Part shown: positions 8,688 to 16,780 of the stretch, one piece after another
How the letters are laid out: each line of letters begins with the position of its first letter
How positions within the stretch are numbered: the first letter of the stretch is position 1
Assembly (NCBI GenBank): GCA_045652245.1
Contig: JAZRTY010000046.1
Coordinates: 4,910-68,909 of the forward strand
DNA from: SIG622 sp045652245
GTDB lineage: Bacteria; Bacillota; Clostridia; Oscillospirales; CAG-382
Length of the DNA: 64,000 bases
Reading direction: 5' to 3'
The notes under the pieces: model-generated
Seen by the model: the letters and a program-made list of their open reading frames with translations, nothing else
Database searches by the model: none
What the model was told of the DNA's origin: nothing
Made by a program: the position numbers and the translations under genes

Positions 8688-8716
8688 ATTATACTACTAT
8701 TTTCCACAAATGTCAA
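8688..8716 (-). promoter_or_regulatory. Consensus sigma-A promoter of the structured RNA
   Basis: TTGACA (8716-8711), a 17-base spacer and TATAAT (8693-8688) on the minus strand: a perfect consensus promoter. The predicted start is near 8681, exactly where the 5' arm of the closing stem begins. Such a strong promoter suggests an abundant transcript. Confidence 0.85.
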
Positions 8717-8734
8717 CATATTTATATAAAAATA

Positions 8735-8767
8735 CAAAAAAACAAGCCCGAAAAACCGGACTTGTTA
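8735..8767 (-). terminator. Intrinsic terminator of the DUF4832 gene
   Basis: On the minus strand AACAAGTCCGG - TTTTT - CGGGCTTGTT forms the stem, followed by a run of T. It insulates the structured-RNA promoter from the upstream gene. Confidence 0.8.
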
Positions 8768-8786
8768 CTCTTTTTATTAATACGAG

Positions 8787-10127
8787 TTATTTTATTTTAA
8801 CCTCACCAACGGTATAAAACTCACCGTCACGCACAGCATCGGTACAGAAATATACTGTAGGCTTATCTTCTGCGCAAATTCCAATTTGAATATCATATTT
8901 TCCACTTGCAATATTTTCGGGAAGCTTAACTTCGGCGCTGTTTACATTCTTTCCGGGGAGCCATTGTGTAATGTCAATTTCCGTATTGAATGTATATTCT
9001 CCGCCTTCGCCTTTAAGCTTTAACACTAGCGGTATTTTAACGTAAATCGGTGCGACACCGACATTGTCGGTAGAGAGAATAAATGCAAGCTCTTCGCCCT
9101 TATTACATTCTTCTGCTACTTCAAAGCTGTCAATTACAAAATGATAACCCATTTTGCTCAGCCAGTATTCGAATTTTTCCTTCCACTCAAAAGGAATTGG
9201 CATGGACTTTGGATTGAATGAGCTTATATGCCACTCAAGTGTCAATCGTATAATGTCATCAATATCCCAGCCCTTTCTCTGCCATTCGCAGGGCCACCAA
9301 TAGGACTCAAAGGCAACGGGAGATTTTTTCCACAGCTCTGAAATTTTCTCAATTCTTGGTGGATACATCTCATAAAGATGCGGTGGATGACCAAGCCCAT
9401 CGCCTCTCCAGCCGACTGTTGTCTTGGTATTTGCGTAATGTAAAATGTCGGGAAGATAGGACTGACCAAAAAGAAGTGTGTTTTTGAACACGCCTGTATA
9501 TGTATCTACGATATTCTTGAAAAATTCCTCGCTGTACAGCTCAAGCTTGTGTCCTTCACCCCATGCACCGGGAAGTGAAATATCAAAAGCATAAAGTGTA
9601 GGATCGCTATCAAAGTGTTCTCCTATCTTTTTTATAACTTCCAGGAAAAGTTCAAAGAAAAGCGGATCTGTCGGAGAATCCTTAACACGCTTTCCGTCAG
9701 GTCTTTCAGGGCATGGAATAAGCTCTTTGAGCCAGTCGGGAACATCGTCACATGCTCTTGTACTGTGTGGCAGAAGACGCATTATGACACTCTGATTTTT
9801 TGCTTTTGCCTTATTCAGAATATCCTCGATAAACTTGTAGTTATATACTCCCCTCTCAGGTTCAAATTCCTTCCAGAGAAATCTTATATACGCAAGTGGT
9901 GTATCGGGATAATACCCCTGGCTTCGACCGTTTTGTTCTACATATTCGGGAATTGGATAGCATTCATAGTTTTCGGTTTCGGTCATATTGTTTTCCGGAC
10001 GTACTATACAGTCGGAATAAAGCGCTTCATCTCTGAAGTGCTGAAAGCTCATAATTCCGATATATGGATTGGAAAATGCTTCTTTACAAAATCCGAAATT
10101 CTGCTTTTTTGTAACTTTCTGTTCCAT
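8787..10127 (-). CDS. DUF4832-type glycoside-hydrolase-like protein
   Basis: A 446-residue protein without a signal peptide. The N-terminal ~300 residues look like a TIM barrel of the beta-galactosidase-like/DUF4832 kind: PLAYIRFLWKEFEPERGVYNY (residues ~78-98, the typical 'strand then ExG' opening of these barrels), then SVIMRLLPHS, DISLPGAWGEGHKLEL (a candidate acid/base Glu) and VAFESYWWPCEW (candidate nucleophile Glu). The last ~110 residues form a beta-sandwich (GEELAFILSTDNVGVAPIY). It likely acts on a carbohydrate, but the substrate cannot be named. AAAGG lies 9 bases before the ATG. It is divergent from the ceramidase-like gene and borders the catabolic region. Confidence 0.7.
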   Translation of the reverse strand: MEQKVTKKQNFGFCKEAFSNPYIGIMSFQHFRDEALYSDCIVRPENNMTETENYECYPIPEYVEQNGRSQGYYPDTPLAYIRFLWKEFEPERGVYNYKFIEDILNKAKAKNQSVIMRLLPHSTRACDDVPDWLKELIPCPERPDGKRVKDSPTDPLFFELFLEVIKKIGEHFDSDPTLYAFDISLPGAWGEGHKLELYSEEFFKNIVDTYTGVFKNTLLFGQSYLPDILHYANTKTTVGWRGDGLGHPPHLYEMYPPRIEKISELWKKSPVAFESYWWPCEWQRKGWDIDDIIRLTLEWHISSFNPKSMPIPFEWKEKFEYWLSKMGYHFVIDSFEVAEECNKGEELAFILSTDNVGVAPIYVKIPLVLKLKGEGGEYTFNTEIDITQWLPGKNVNSAEVKLPENIASGKYDIQIGICAEDKPTVYFCTDAVRDGEFYTVGEVKIK

Positions 10128-10170
10128 AATTAAACCTTTCCGTATTATTTTTTATACTTGATTTTCATAC

Positions 10171-10199
10171 ATTATACACTCGCGTATTACAATTTTCAA
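10171..10199 (-). promoter_or_regulatory. Promoter of the DUF4832 gene
   Basis: TTGAAA (10199-10194), 17 bases, TATAAT (10176-10171) on the minus strand, 44 bases before the start codon. The 387-base divergent spacer 10128-10514 otherwise holds only AT-rich sequence and the opposing promoter at 10414-10442. Confidence 0.75.
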
Positions 10200-10413
10200 G
10201 TAAAAACTTAAAAAATGTGTGTTTTTCTATAAAAAGTGGGTTTTACAAAACTTTGTCCTTCCACTGTGAATATTTACGGAAAATCAGAGATATTTTCGCA
10301 ACTTTTAAACTGTCGGGGTAATATCAGTAAAACTCGGTATGTAAACTATATAAGTTGTTTTACAGATATTAATAATTTGGTGAATTTTTGGGTAAAAATA
10401 AACACTTTTTCGG

Positions 10414-10442
10414 TTGTCAAATCAAAAATTACGTGATATAAT
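10414..10442 (+). promoter_or_regulatory. Promoter of the ceramidase-like gene
   Basis: TTGTCA (10414-10419), a 17-base spacer and TATAAT (10437-10442), about 73 bases before the start codon chosen for the downstream gene. Confidence 0.75.
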
Positions 10443-10514
10443 AGAATTACAAGGTGAGTTACTTTGTCACAAATTAAAAATATGCAGAATCTGCACGAAA
10501 GGAAAGGTAAAATT

Positions 10515-11813
10515 ATGAGTAATAAGCTTATGCTCGGTGTTGCACGCCGTGACATCACACCGGAAATCGGTACGTTACTTATGGGTTACAACCCTCATAC
10601 CGTTTCAGAAAAAATAAACGATAATCTGAATGCTACCGCTTTTGTATTCAGCTACGGCGACACAAAGGCAGCAATGGTAAGTCTTGATCTGTGTGTTATA
10701 AGTGAAAGCATTGCCGATATGCTCAGAAGCAAGCTATGTGAGATGTACAATATTCCCGTTGAGAATATTATGCTGTCTGCAATACATACCCACTCAGGAC
10801 CTATTACGATAGATCAGGTTGGCTGGGGAAGTTCTGACTCAAAATACTGTGACGATATTTTATACCCGGCAATATATGAAGTAGTAAAGGAAGCAAACGA
10901 CAACCTTATTCCGGTTGAAATGGGCTATGCCTTCGGTGACAGCTTTGTTGGTTGCAACCGTCGTGAGTTAAATGACAAAAATCAGATTGTTCTAGGTCAA
11001 AGCCCCTGGTCACCCTTCAATCCGAAGATGACTGTAATTTCCTTCCGTGATGAGAACAAAAAGCCTATAGCAAATATGGTTCACTATGGTTGCCACGCAA
11101 CAGCAGCCGGCAACAATCTCGAAATTTCCCGTGACTGGCCGGGTGTCATGGTTGACAGACTTGAAGCTGAAAGTGGAGCAATTACTGCATTCTTTAACGG
11201 TCCCGAGGGTGATGTAGGTCCACGACTTTCAAACGGTAAGACAACCGGTATACGCGATATAAAATATGCTATGGAAATTGGTGCTGTTGCAGCTTACGAT
11301 GCTGTGAACATCTATAAAAAAATCACAAGTTACAGTAATGTGTCTCTTTCCTGTGCACAGACAAATCTTCAGTTAAAGCTTGCTCCAAGATTGTCATATG
11401 AGTATGCTAAAGAACAGTACGAGCTTTATAAGAATGATACTGTAAACCTCAGGGCTCAGTTAAAAGCTTATTATGAAAGAATCATTAAATCCTATGAGGA
11501 CGGTTACGAAGATAAGGAGTACATGGAACTTCCCACGAATGCAATCAAGCTCGGTGATATTGCATTCCTCGGCCTCAAGTATGAGCTTTTCTCTGAAATC
11601 GGTATGAGAATCAATAAAATGAGCTCTATAGGACACGTTCTGAGTCTTTCATGTACAAACGGTACGCGTGGATATTTCCCGACACAGGATCAGCTCTGTC
11701 GTGGCGGATATGAAATATCTATGTTTAAAACTGCAAATCTTCAGCCTTATGAAGAAAACGCAGACTATAACATGATTACTGAATGCCTCAAGCTTCTTGA
11801 TATGCTTGACTGA
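10515..11813 (+). CDS. Neutral/alkaline ceramidase-fold hydrolase, cytoplasmic
   Basis: A 432-residue protein with the hallmarks of the neutral ceramidase superfamily: ARRDITPEIGTLLMGY at the start, the zinc-site SAIHTHSGP (~residue 95), VHYGCHATAAGNN (~195), DWPGVMVDRLE and NGPEGDVGPR (~240). True secreted ceramidases are ~650-700 residues with a C-terminal Ig-like domain and a signal peptide; both are absent here. The substrate is therefore probably a soluble amide or a sugar derivative, not membrane ceramide. The start is the ATG after AAAGG; an ATG-less extension of 17 codons upstream has no ribosome site. It is followed by a remnant of a second copy and a DegT gene on the same strand. 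Confidence 0.85.
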   Translation: MSNKLMLGVARRDITPEIGTLLMGYNPHTVSEKINDNLNATAFVFSYGDTKAAMVSLDLCVISESIADMLRSKLCEMYNIPVENIMLSAIHTHSGPITIDQVGWGSSDSKYCDDILYPAIYEVVKEANDNLIPVEMGYAFGDSFVGCNRRELNDKNQIVLGQSPWSPFNPKMTVISFRDENKKPIANMVHYGCHATAAGNNLEISRDWPGVMVDRLEAESGAITAFFNGPEGDVGPRLSNGKTTGIRDIKYAMEIGAVAAYDAVNIYKKITSYSNVSLSCAQTNLQLKLAPRLSYEYAKEQYELYKNDTVNLRAQLKAYYERIIKSYEDGYEDKEYMELPTNAIKLGDIAFLGLKYELFSEIGMRINKMSSIGHVLSLSCTNGTRGYFPTQDQLCRGGYEISMFKTANLQPYEENADYNMITECLKLLDMLD

Positions 11814-11847
11814 CAAGCTTACACCATAAGCGAAAGGAAATAGATAG

Positions 11848-11988
11848 TATTTCCCGAAACATAATCAGTTCTGCCGTGGTGGGTATGGGATTGACAGCTT
11901 TTTGACTACAAATCTTCAATCAAATGTAGGAAATGCTGATTTTAATCTGATTTGCAAAACACTCAAAACGCTAGAAAAACTCAATTAA
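11848..11988 (+). pseudogene. Remnant C-terminus of a second ceramidase-fold gene
   Basis: This frame has a TAG immediately before it and no start codon, yet it encodes 46 residues that line up with the last 46 of the preceding gene. YFPKHNQFCRGGYGIDSF matches YFPTQDQLCRGGYEISMF, then TNLQ, NADFN (NADYN) and the LKTLEKLN / LKLLDMLD ending follow, with a TAA at the same position. It is best explained as a tandem duplicate that lost all but its 3' end. It lies 34 bases after the intact copy. Confidence 0.88.
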
Positions 11989-12020
11989 CATAAATTTTTT
12001 AAAGAAAGGTGGTACATATT

Positions 12021-13181
12021 ATGTACAGAATCGGACAGGAAGAAAAAGATGCAGTTGCAAGAGTTATTGACTCAGGCAAGCTCTTCAAAATCAATGACGG
12101 AAATCAGGAAGTTCTCAACTTTGAAAAGGAACTTCAGGAAAAGCTCGGAGTAAACAAGGCACTCTACATGACAAGCGGTAAGGCTGCGCTTATTTCCGCA
12201 CTTATCGGTATGGGTGTAGGTCCCGGCGACGAGGTTATCGTTCCCGGCTATACCTACATTGCAACAGCAATCGCAGTTGTAGCAGCAGGCGCTATCCCGG
12301 TTATTGCTGAGGTTGACGAAACTCTCACACTTGATCCTGCTGATGTAGAAAAGAAGATTTCCCCCAGAACAAAGGTTATTATGCCCGTACACATTCAGGG
12401 CTTCCCCAGCAATATGGACGCTCTTAAGGCTATTGCTGACAAGCATGGCATTATGATTCTTGAAGATGCCTGCCAGTCAGATGGTGGTTCATATCACGGA
12501 AAGAGACTCGGTACTATCGGAAATGCCGGCGCATTCAGCTTTAACTTCTTCAAGGTTATCTCTGCAGGTGAAGGCGGTGCACTTTTAACAGATGATGCTA
12601 CAATTTACGAAAGAGCTCTCATTTACCACGACAGTAGTGCTGTTGCATTTTTCGGAAATCAGCTTGATGGTGTAAAGGAAGAGCCGTTCTGTGGAACTGA
12701 GTACAGAGGTAACGAAATTCTTGCTGCTGTTATGCGTGAACAGCTCAAGAGAATGGACGGAATTCTTACTGACCTTCGTCGTGTTAAGAAAGAGCTTATG
12801 GATAAGCTTGCAGCTGAAGGCTTCAGCTTTGCTCCTTCAAACGACATCGAGGGCGATTGTGCTACAACTCTCCCCCTTCAATTCAAGACTGTTGCAGAAG
12901 CTGAAAAGTTCGATGCAGCAACAGGCTTCAGTCGTCCTATTAACACCGGCAAGCACGTTTACAGCAACTGGGCTTGCATTTTAAACAAGCGTGGTGCTTT
13001 CCATCCGGCTATGGACCCGTTCAAGATGGAAGCAAACAAGGACATCGTTCCGGATTACAAGCCTGATATGTGTCCCAAGACTCTTGACATTCTTGCAAGA
13101 ACAGTATACATCAACCTCCACCCTGATATGACAACAGCACAGATTGATGAAATTGTTGCAAAGTGCAAGGCAGCAAAGTAA
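12021..13181 (+). CDS. DegT/DnrJ/EryC1/StrS-family PLP aminotransferase
   Basis: A 386-residue sugar-aminotransferase-type enzyme. Features in order: MTSGKAALISALIGMGVGPGDEVIVPGYTY (residues ~52-82, the cofactor-phosphate region), VMPVHIQGFPSNMDAL, ILEDACQSDGG with the Asp that contacts the PLP ring nitrogen (~150), and FNFFKVISAGEGGALLTDD with the Schiff-base Lys (~180). The start is the ATG 8 bases after AAAGGTGG. Family members transaminate keto-sugars or, less often, dehydrate them. The neighbouring ceramidase-fold hydrolase and Gfo/Idh/MocA oxidoreductase fit a pathway for an amino- or keto-sugar derivative, which is inference. Confidence 0.9.
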   Translation: MYRIGQEEKDAVARVIDSGKLFKINDGNQEVLNFEKELQEKLGVNKALYMTSGKAALISALIGMGVGPGDEVIVPGYTYIATAIAVVAAGAIPVIAEVDETLTLDPADVEKKISPRTKVIMPVHIQGFPSNMDALKAIADKHGIMILEDACQSDGGSYHGKRLGTIGNAGAFSFNFFKVISAGEGGALLTDDATIYERALIYHDSSAVAFFGNQLDGVKEEPFCGTEYRGNEILAAVMREQLKRMDGILTDLRRVKKELMDKLAAEGFSFAPSNDIEGDCATTLPLQFKTVAEAEKFDAATGFSRPINTGKHVYSNWACILNKRGAFHPAMDPFKMEANKDIVPDYKPDMCPKTLDILARTVYINLHPDMTTAQIDEIVAKCKAAK

Positions 13182-13217
13182 TTTACAAATCAACTCTTTG
13201 TATAAAATCAAAATTGA

Positions 13218-13250
13218 GGACATACCGATTTCGGTATGTCCTTTTTGTTG
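13218..13250 (+). terminator. Intrinsic terminator after the DegT gene
   Basis: GGACATACCGA - TT - TCGGTATGTCC is a near-perfect stem followed by TTTTTGTTG. Confidence 0.9.
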
Positions 13251-13281
13251 TGTAAAGAAATCCCCCCGTAAAACGGGGGGA
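13251..13281 (-). terminator. Intrinsic terminator of the six-gene operon
   Basis: On the minus strand TCCCCCCGT - TTT - ACGGGGGGA is followed by TTTCTTT. It lies 22 bases after the Gfo/Idh/MocA stop codon and abuts the terminator of the convergent DegT gene. Confidence 0.85.
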
Positions 13282-13302
13282 TACTTATTTGTAAAACTAT
13301 TA

Positions 13303-14583
13303 TCAGAGCGTTTTTCTCTCGTCGTCGGAACGAATTTCCCAGTCAAGTACTTCCCAATCGGAAGGTGGATTTCCAAGGTCGGGAACCTGCATAACCTTAC
13401 CTCCGGCAAGAGCTGATTCGTGTGCTATAAGTCCGGGGATATTATAACGCGCAACTTGCCAGATATTTGTAGGTGAGAGCTTGCCTGTTGCGTACGCACG
13501 GCAGAAGTCATCTATAAGGAAATGGTGAGTACCGTTGTGACCATTACCAAGTCCTTCGTATTCTTTCGGAAGGTACTGTGTTGGCTGAATGGGTGCGATT
13601 TCATAGAAGCCAAAGCCGTCGGCAATTTGCTGAATTGCATTGTCGTAGTCATTCTTTATAAGTTCGGTTACCTTCTTTGGCTGTAGGCTTTCGGTAACGT
13701 CCTTCATTGTAACCATACCCGGTCTTTCCTTGTCCCACTGTGCCAAGTGGTGATGGGCTACCGAAAATTCATAGCCACCGTCTGTTCCGTAAAATTGTGA
13801 AATGTAGGTTTCGGGAGCTTTCCAGCCAACACAACGGTTTTCACTTATTCTTGCAACACCACCGTCGGAGAGGCGCATAAGCATTGTTGTGCAGGAAAAA
13901 GGATTATTATAGAGATTCTGTCCGTCTGTACCGTAAATATCGGTTCTGGGACTATTCGCAAAGCCCATAGCGCTAACCTCGGTAACATATACTCCCGGCA
14001 TTGAGCTGAGAATCATTGAGGTTGAATGTGTAGGATAATAGAACGGTGGAATTCCTGCATAGCTTTTCCACTCTTCTCCACCGGAGCTTTTAAAGCTTTC
14101 CTCCATATTACGGATATCGTGATTATACTGTGCCTCACCGTAAACAAAATTACCGAACGAGCCTTTTTCAAATTCTTTTCTGCAGTATATTGCAGCAGCT
14201 CTGTAAAAGCCTGTTTCGCCCATAGTATAAGTAAGTCTTGTTTCTCTTACAAGTCTTTCAATTTCCTTTATTTCGTCAACTGAAATAGCGCATGGAACGG
14301 CACTGTAAACGTGTTTTCCTGCTTTGAGTGCATCAATTACCATTTGGCCGTGTGCGAAGCGTTGAGTGAAAATTGCAACGGCGTTAATTTCCTTTGAAGC
14401 AAGTGCTTCCTCAAAGCTTTCTATTCTTTCGACACCGAAAGTTTTTGCGTAATCCTCCTCACGCTCTTTTCTGATGTCACACACATATACTTTTTCAATA
14501 ACGGGGTGAGCCTTAAAAAGTGGAACGAAGAATTTACAAAATCTTCCACAGCCTATTATGGCGAGCTTCATTTTTTCTCTCAT
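13303..14583 (-). CDS. Gfo/Idh/MocA-family NAD(P)-dependent oxidoreductase
   Basis: A 426-residue dehydrogenase, last gene of the six-gene operon. The Rossmann nucleotide motif is KLAIIGCGRFCKFF near residue 6; the CDIRKERE acidic position, AIFTQRFAHGQMVIDALKAGKHVYSAVPCA (residues ~90-120, with the EKP-like segment altered to SAVPCA) and YTMGETGFYR follow. The usual EKP catalytic Lys position is therefore changed: the motif reads YSAVPC, which is unusual and may mean a modified reaction. The C-terminal alpha/beta domain carries HNGTHHFLIDDFCRA. The start overlaps the preceding stop region (TAAAATG) with AGGAG upstream. Substrates in this family are sugars, inositols or bile pigments; none can be chosen here. 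Confidence 0.88.
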   Translation of the reverse strand: MREKMKLAIIGCGRFCKFFVPLFKAHPVIEKVYVCDIRKEREEDYAKTFGVERIESFEEALASKEINAVAIFTQRFAHGQMVIDALKAGKHVYSAVPCAISVDEIKEIERLVRETRLTYTMGETGFYRAAAIYCRKEFEKGSFGNFVYGEAQYNHDIRNMEESFKSSGGEEWKSYAGIPPFYYPTHSTSMILSSMPGVYVTEVSAMGFANSPRTDIYGTDGQNLYNNPFSCTTMLMRLSDGGVARISENRCVGWKAPETYISQFYGTDGGYEFSVAHHHLAQWDKERPGMVTMKDVTESLQPKKVTELIKNDYDNAIQQIADGFGFYEIAPIQPTQYLPKEYEGLGNGHNGTHHFLIDDFCRAYATGKLSPTNIWQVARYNIPGLIAHESALAGGKVMQVPDLGNPPSDWEVLDWEIRSDDERKTL

Positions 14584-14584
14584 T

Positions 14585-15541
14585 TTACATATTCTCCTGT
14601 TTTTCAAACTGTTCTGTACTAAGCTTCCAATCCTCTTTTTCACGGAAAGGATAATTGAATTTTCTTGTCAAAAGTCCCTTCTTTTCAAGGTGTATATAGC
14701 AGGCTCTGTCGCAGGCTCTGCCACAGATTGAAGTTCTGTAATAGTGCTTTGCAGGCGGATAGAAGAAAATACTGTCAAGAATTTTTTTAGCTTCTTCCGA
14801 GTCAAACTCTGCGCTACCCTTTATTATTTCCATTTTTGTTTTGAAATCAAAATCTGCAAATGCTTCCGGTGGCATAAATGGATTTTTACTACCATTTGCA
14901 CCGTTATAATAAACGGCACAATGCCATGAGTCTGTATCTCCATTGTCCTTAATTGCGTGACCGGGACAAGCATTTATACATTCATTACAGCCGTCGCAAA
15001 GATGCTTCTCGTACATAGGTATAGGCTCAAGAACCATGTCGGTAATAATAAAGCAGCAACGTACAAACGGACCGAATTCGTCTGTCAGAAGGCTATGTAT
15101 TTTGCTTTCCTCACCAAGACCACATTTTACGGCACATTCAAGGAAGTCAAGTTGATTTTCAGCTTCTACTCCACGAAAAACGTCAGAATAGTCAACCTCG
15201 GGATTTGTTTCATTTTCCTCGTTCATTATAAGCTGATTACGCCTTTGAGGTATAGCAATAAAGCCGTTTTCTTCAATGAGATTTGAAATTCTGAGCAGTG
15301 CCATAGGCATTACTGTTTCTTCAAGATTTTCAACGCCCATTGTGGTATACTGATAATATGTAGTTCCCTCCTCGACGCCTCTGTAAATGCCACGAAGAAC
15401 ACGGAAACCGAGACCGATTACTGTTTTGGCATTCGGGAAAATTTTAAAGAGTGTACTGTCTTTTGCAAATCTGTCTGCACTTGCAAAGCCAACAAGGTCG
15501 GCGTCAAGCTTTTTTGCAAGATTTATTATCTGCTGTTTCAT
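14585..15541 (-). CDS. QueG/reductive-dehalogenase-like corrinoid-domain and 4Fe-4S protein, copy C
   Basis: A 318-residue paralogue of the two genes upstream. The N-terminal part (KKLDADLVGFASADRF... NAKTVIGLGFRVLRGIYRG) and the middle CGLGEESKIHSLLTDEFGP with ITDMVLEP match the cobalamin-binding half of epoxyqueuosine reductase (usual pattern GLGxxG ... PxxG ... ITD). It is followed by a ferredoxin-type cluster motif CDGCNECINACPG (~residue 205) and a second Cys set SICGRACDRACYIHLEKKG near the C-terminus. The HEAT-repeat tRNA-binding tail of QueG is missing. Start: ATG after GGAGG, overlapping the previous stop by ATGA. A reductive role on a small molecule is inferred. Confidence 0.82.
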   Translation of the reverse strand: MKQQIINLAKKLDADLVGFASADRFAKDSTLFKIFPNAKTVIGLGFRVLRGIYRGVEEGTTYYQYTTMGVENLEETVMPMALLRISNLIEENGFIAIPQRRNQLIMNEENETNPEVDYSDVFRGVEAENQLDFLECAVKCGLGEESKIHSLLTDEFGPFVRCCFIITDMVLEPIPMYEKHLCDGCNECINACPGHAIKDNGDTDSWHCAVYYNGANGSKNPFMPPEAFADFDFKTKMEIIKGSAEFDSEEAKKILDSIFFYPPAKHYYRTSICGRACDRACYIHLEKKGLLTRKFNYPFREKEDWKLSTEQFEKQENM

Positions 15542-16443
15542 ATTTTGCCAACCTCCTTTAAATGACGGTAACATTCGGTTTCGCACTTCTTGCCACAAAG
15601 GCAGGCTACATATCCGAAATGGGTTTGAGGCAGAAACCTGAGTTGTGGATATATCTGCTTTGCGCTTTCGCTGTCAAAGCGCTTTTTACCGTTAATTATA
15701 TCCTCACGTTCGGGATTATCTTTTAGAAAATCCGCTTTCATAAAGGGGTTTGACTTATGTGCACCTCTGTAATAGACGCTACACTGCCAAGTATCAACAC
15801 CGTTTTGCTCTATCGCAGCGCCGGGGCAGGCAGACATACATTTACCACAGTTGTCACAGAGTGCTTCCGTAAAGGGTGTATCAGGCTCAAGCTCAAGATC
15901 TGTTATGATAAAAACAAATCTCATAAATGTTCCATATCCCGGCACGATAACCTTTCCGTGAAGTCCAGTCTTGCCAAGGCCACAGACCTCTGCTGCCTTA
16001 TTATAGTCAATTATAACATCCGGTACGGGTTTACCTTCAGCCACAGGACTTGCAAACTGAAGCTCGTAAATACGGCTTACCTCGGGGTTGGTACTCTTAT
16101 CCCCCTTGACTCTGAAGCCCGGGATACTTCTCTGCAAGCACGCATCATACCCCTCATCCTCAATCATACAGCCCATTTTTATAAGGAATATTTCAGCAAA
16201 GCTTTCGTCTGTATATTTTACACCAAGATTTGTATAGTTGAAGTACTGTCTTTTTTCGTCCATTGCCATATAAAGTCCCTTTGGAACGGGTATGCCGAAA
16301 CCTATTATACATTTTGCATTCGGAAGTATCGACAATGGGTTATGCTGAGGATCGTCTCCAATAAAGTGCGAAATGTCGCCAACGCCGCAGACTGCAGCGC
16401 CAAGCTCTTTTGCTTTTTCTTTAATTATTTCCTTTGTCAGCAC
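15538..16443 (-). CDS. QueG/reductive-dehalogenase-like corrinoid-domain and 4Fe-4S protein, copy B
   Basis: A 301-residue protein, the shortest of the three paralogues. The corrinoid-type half shows KELGAAVCGVGDISHFIGDDP, LPNAKCIIGFGIPVPKGLY and CGLGKTGLHGKVIVPGYGTFMRFVFIITD (the conserved GLG..G...P.YG...ITD string). The iron-sulphur half has LCDNCGKCMSACPGAAI (~195) and the second set CLCGKKCETECYRHLKEVG at the extreme C-terminus. The start is GTG with GAAAGGAT 8 bases upstream, lying inside the 3' end of the cupin gene (23-base overlap), so translation is probably coupled. No HEAT domain. Radical or corrinoid-based reduction is inference from fold. Confidence 0.82.
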   Translation of the reverse strand: MLTKEIIKEKAKELGAAVCGVGDISHFIGDDPQHNPLSILPNAKCIIGFGIPVPKGLYMAMDEKRQYFNYTNLGVKYTDESFAEIFLIKMGCMIEDEGYDACLQRSIPGFRVKGDKSTNPEVSRIYELQFASPVAEGKPVPDVIIDYNKAAEVCGLGKTGLHGKVIVPGYGTFMRFVFIITDLELEPDTPFTEALCDNCGKCMSACPGAAIEQNGVDTWQCSVYYRGAHKSNPFMKADFLKDNPEREDIINGKKRFDSESAKQIYPQLRFLPQTHFGYVACLCGKKCETECYRHLKEVGKI

Positions 16444-16780
16444 CGAGTATCATCCTTTCTGTATTTTCCTTTGTTGTGTCACTGTTTTCTATGGCAAAAA
16501 GCATTGCATCTTTCGAAATGCTTATATGATGCCATGTGTTCTTTTTTATGTTATAGAGCTTTCCTTTTTCCATTTGGGTACGAAGAAGTGTGCCGTTTTC
16601 GTATGTACTGATAAGAGCTGTGCCAAAAAGCAAGGTTACGACCTCATCGGTCTTTGTATGTCTTTTCATTTCACTCAGCTCACCGTACTGTTCTGAATAG
16701 GTAATATATGCTACTTTCCAGGTATCATATACAACGGCATCCTCGAAGCCCTCTTTTGTATTTTCCTTTATCTCTATCAT
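16421..16780 (-). CDS. Small single-domain cupin protein
   Basis: A 119-residue protein with a cupin-like pattern: EMKRHTKTDEVVTLLFGTALISTYENG (motif 1, with H and E positions) and KGKLYNIKKNTWHHISISKDAMLFAIEN (motif 2, with HH). The metal ligands H.....E and H are present, so it could bind a divalent metal and act as an isomerase, epimerase or sensor. It starts at an ATG that overlaps the stop of the upstream Fe-S gene (ATGA) after GGAAGATGG, and its 3' end overlaps the next gene by 23 bases. The function in the pathway is unknown; a sugar isomerase-like role would suit the neighbours. Confidence 0.78.
   Translation of the reverse strand: MIEIKENTKEGFEDAVVYDTWKVAYITYSEQYGELSEMKRHTKTDEVVTLLFGTALISTYENGTLLRTQMEKGKLYNIKKNTWHHISISKDAMLFAIENSDTTKENTERMILGADKGNN

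Noticed and set aside
9615..10133. Open frame of 172 codons on the plus strand
   Set aside because: Antisense to the DUF4832 gene, no ribosome site; shadow.
15757..16611. Open frame of 284 codons on the plus strand
   Set aside because: It lies antisense to the two Fe-S genes and the cupin gene, has no ribosome site and a Cys/Arg-rich meaningless composition; shadow frame.
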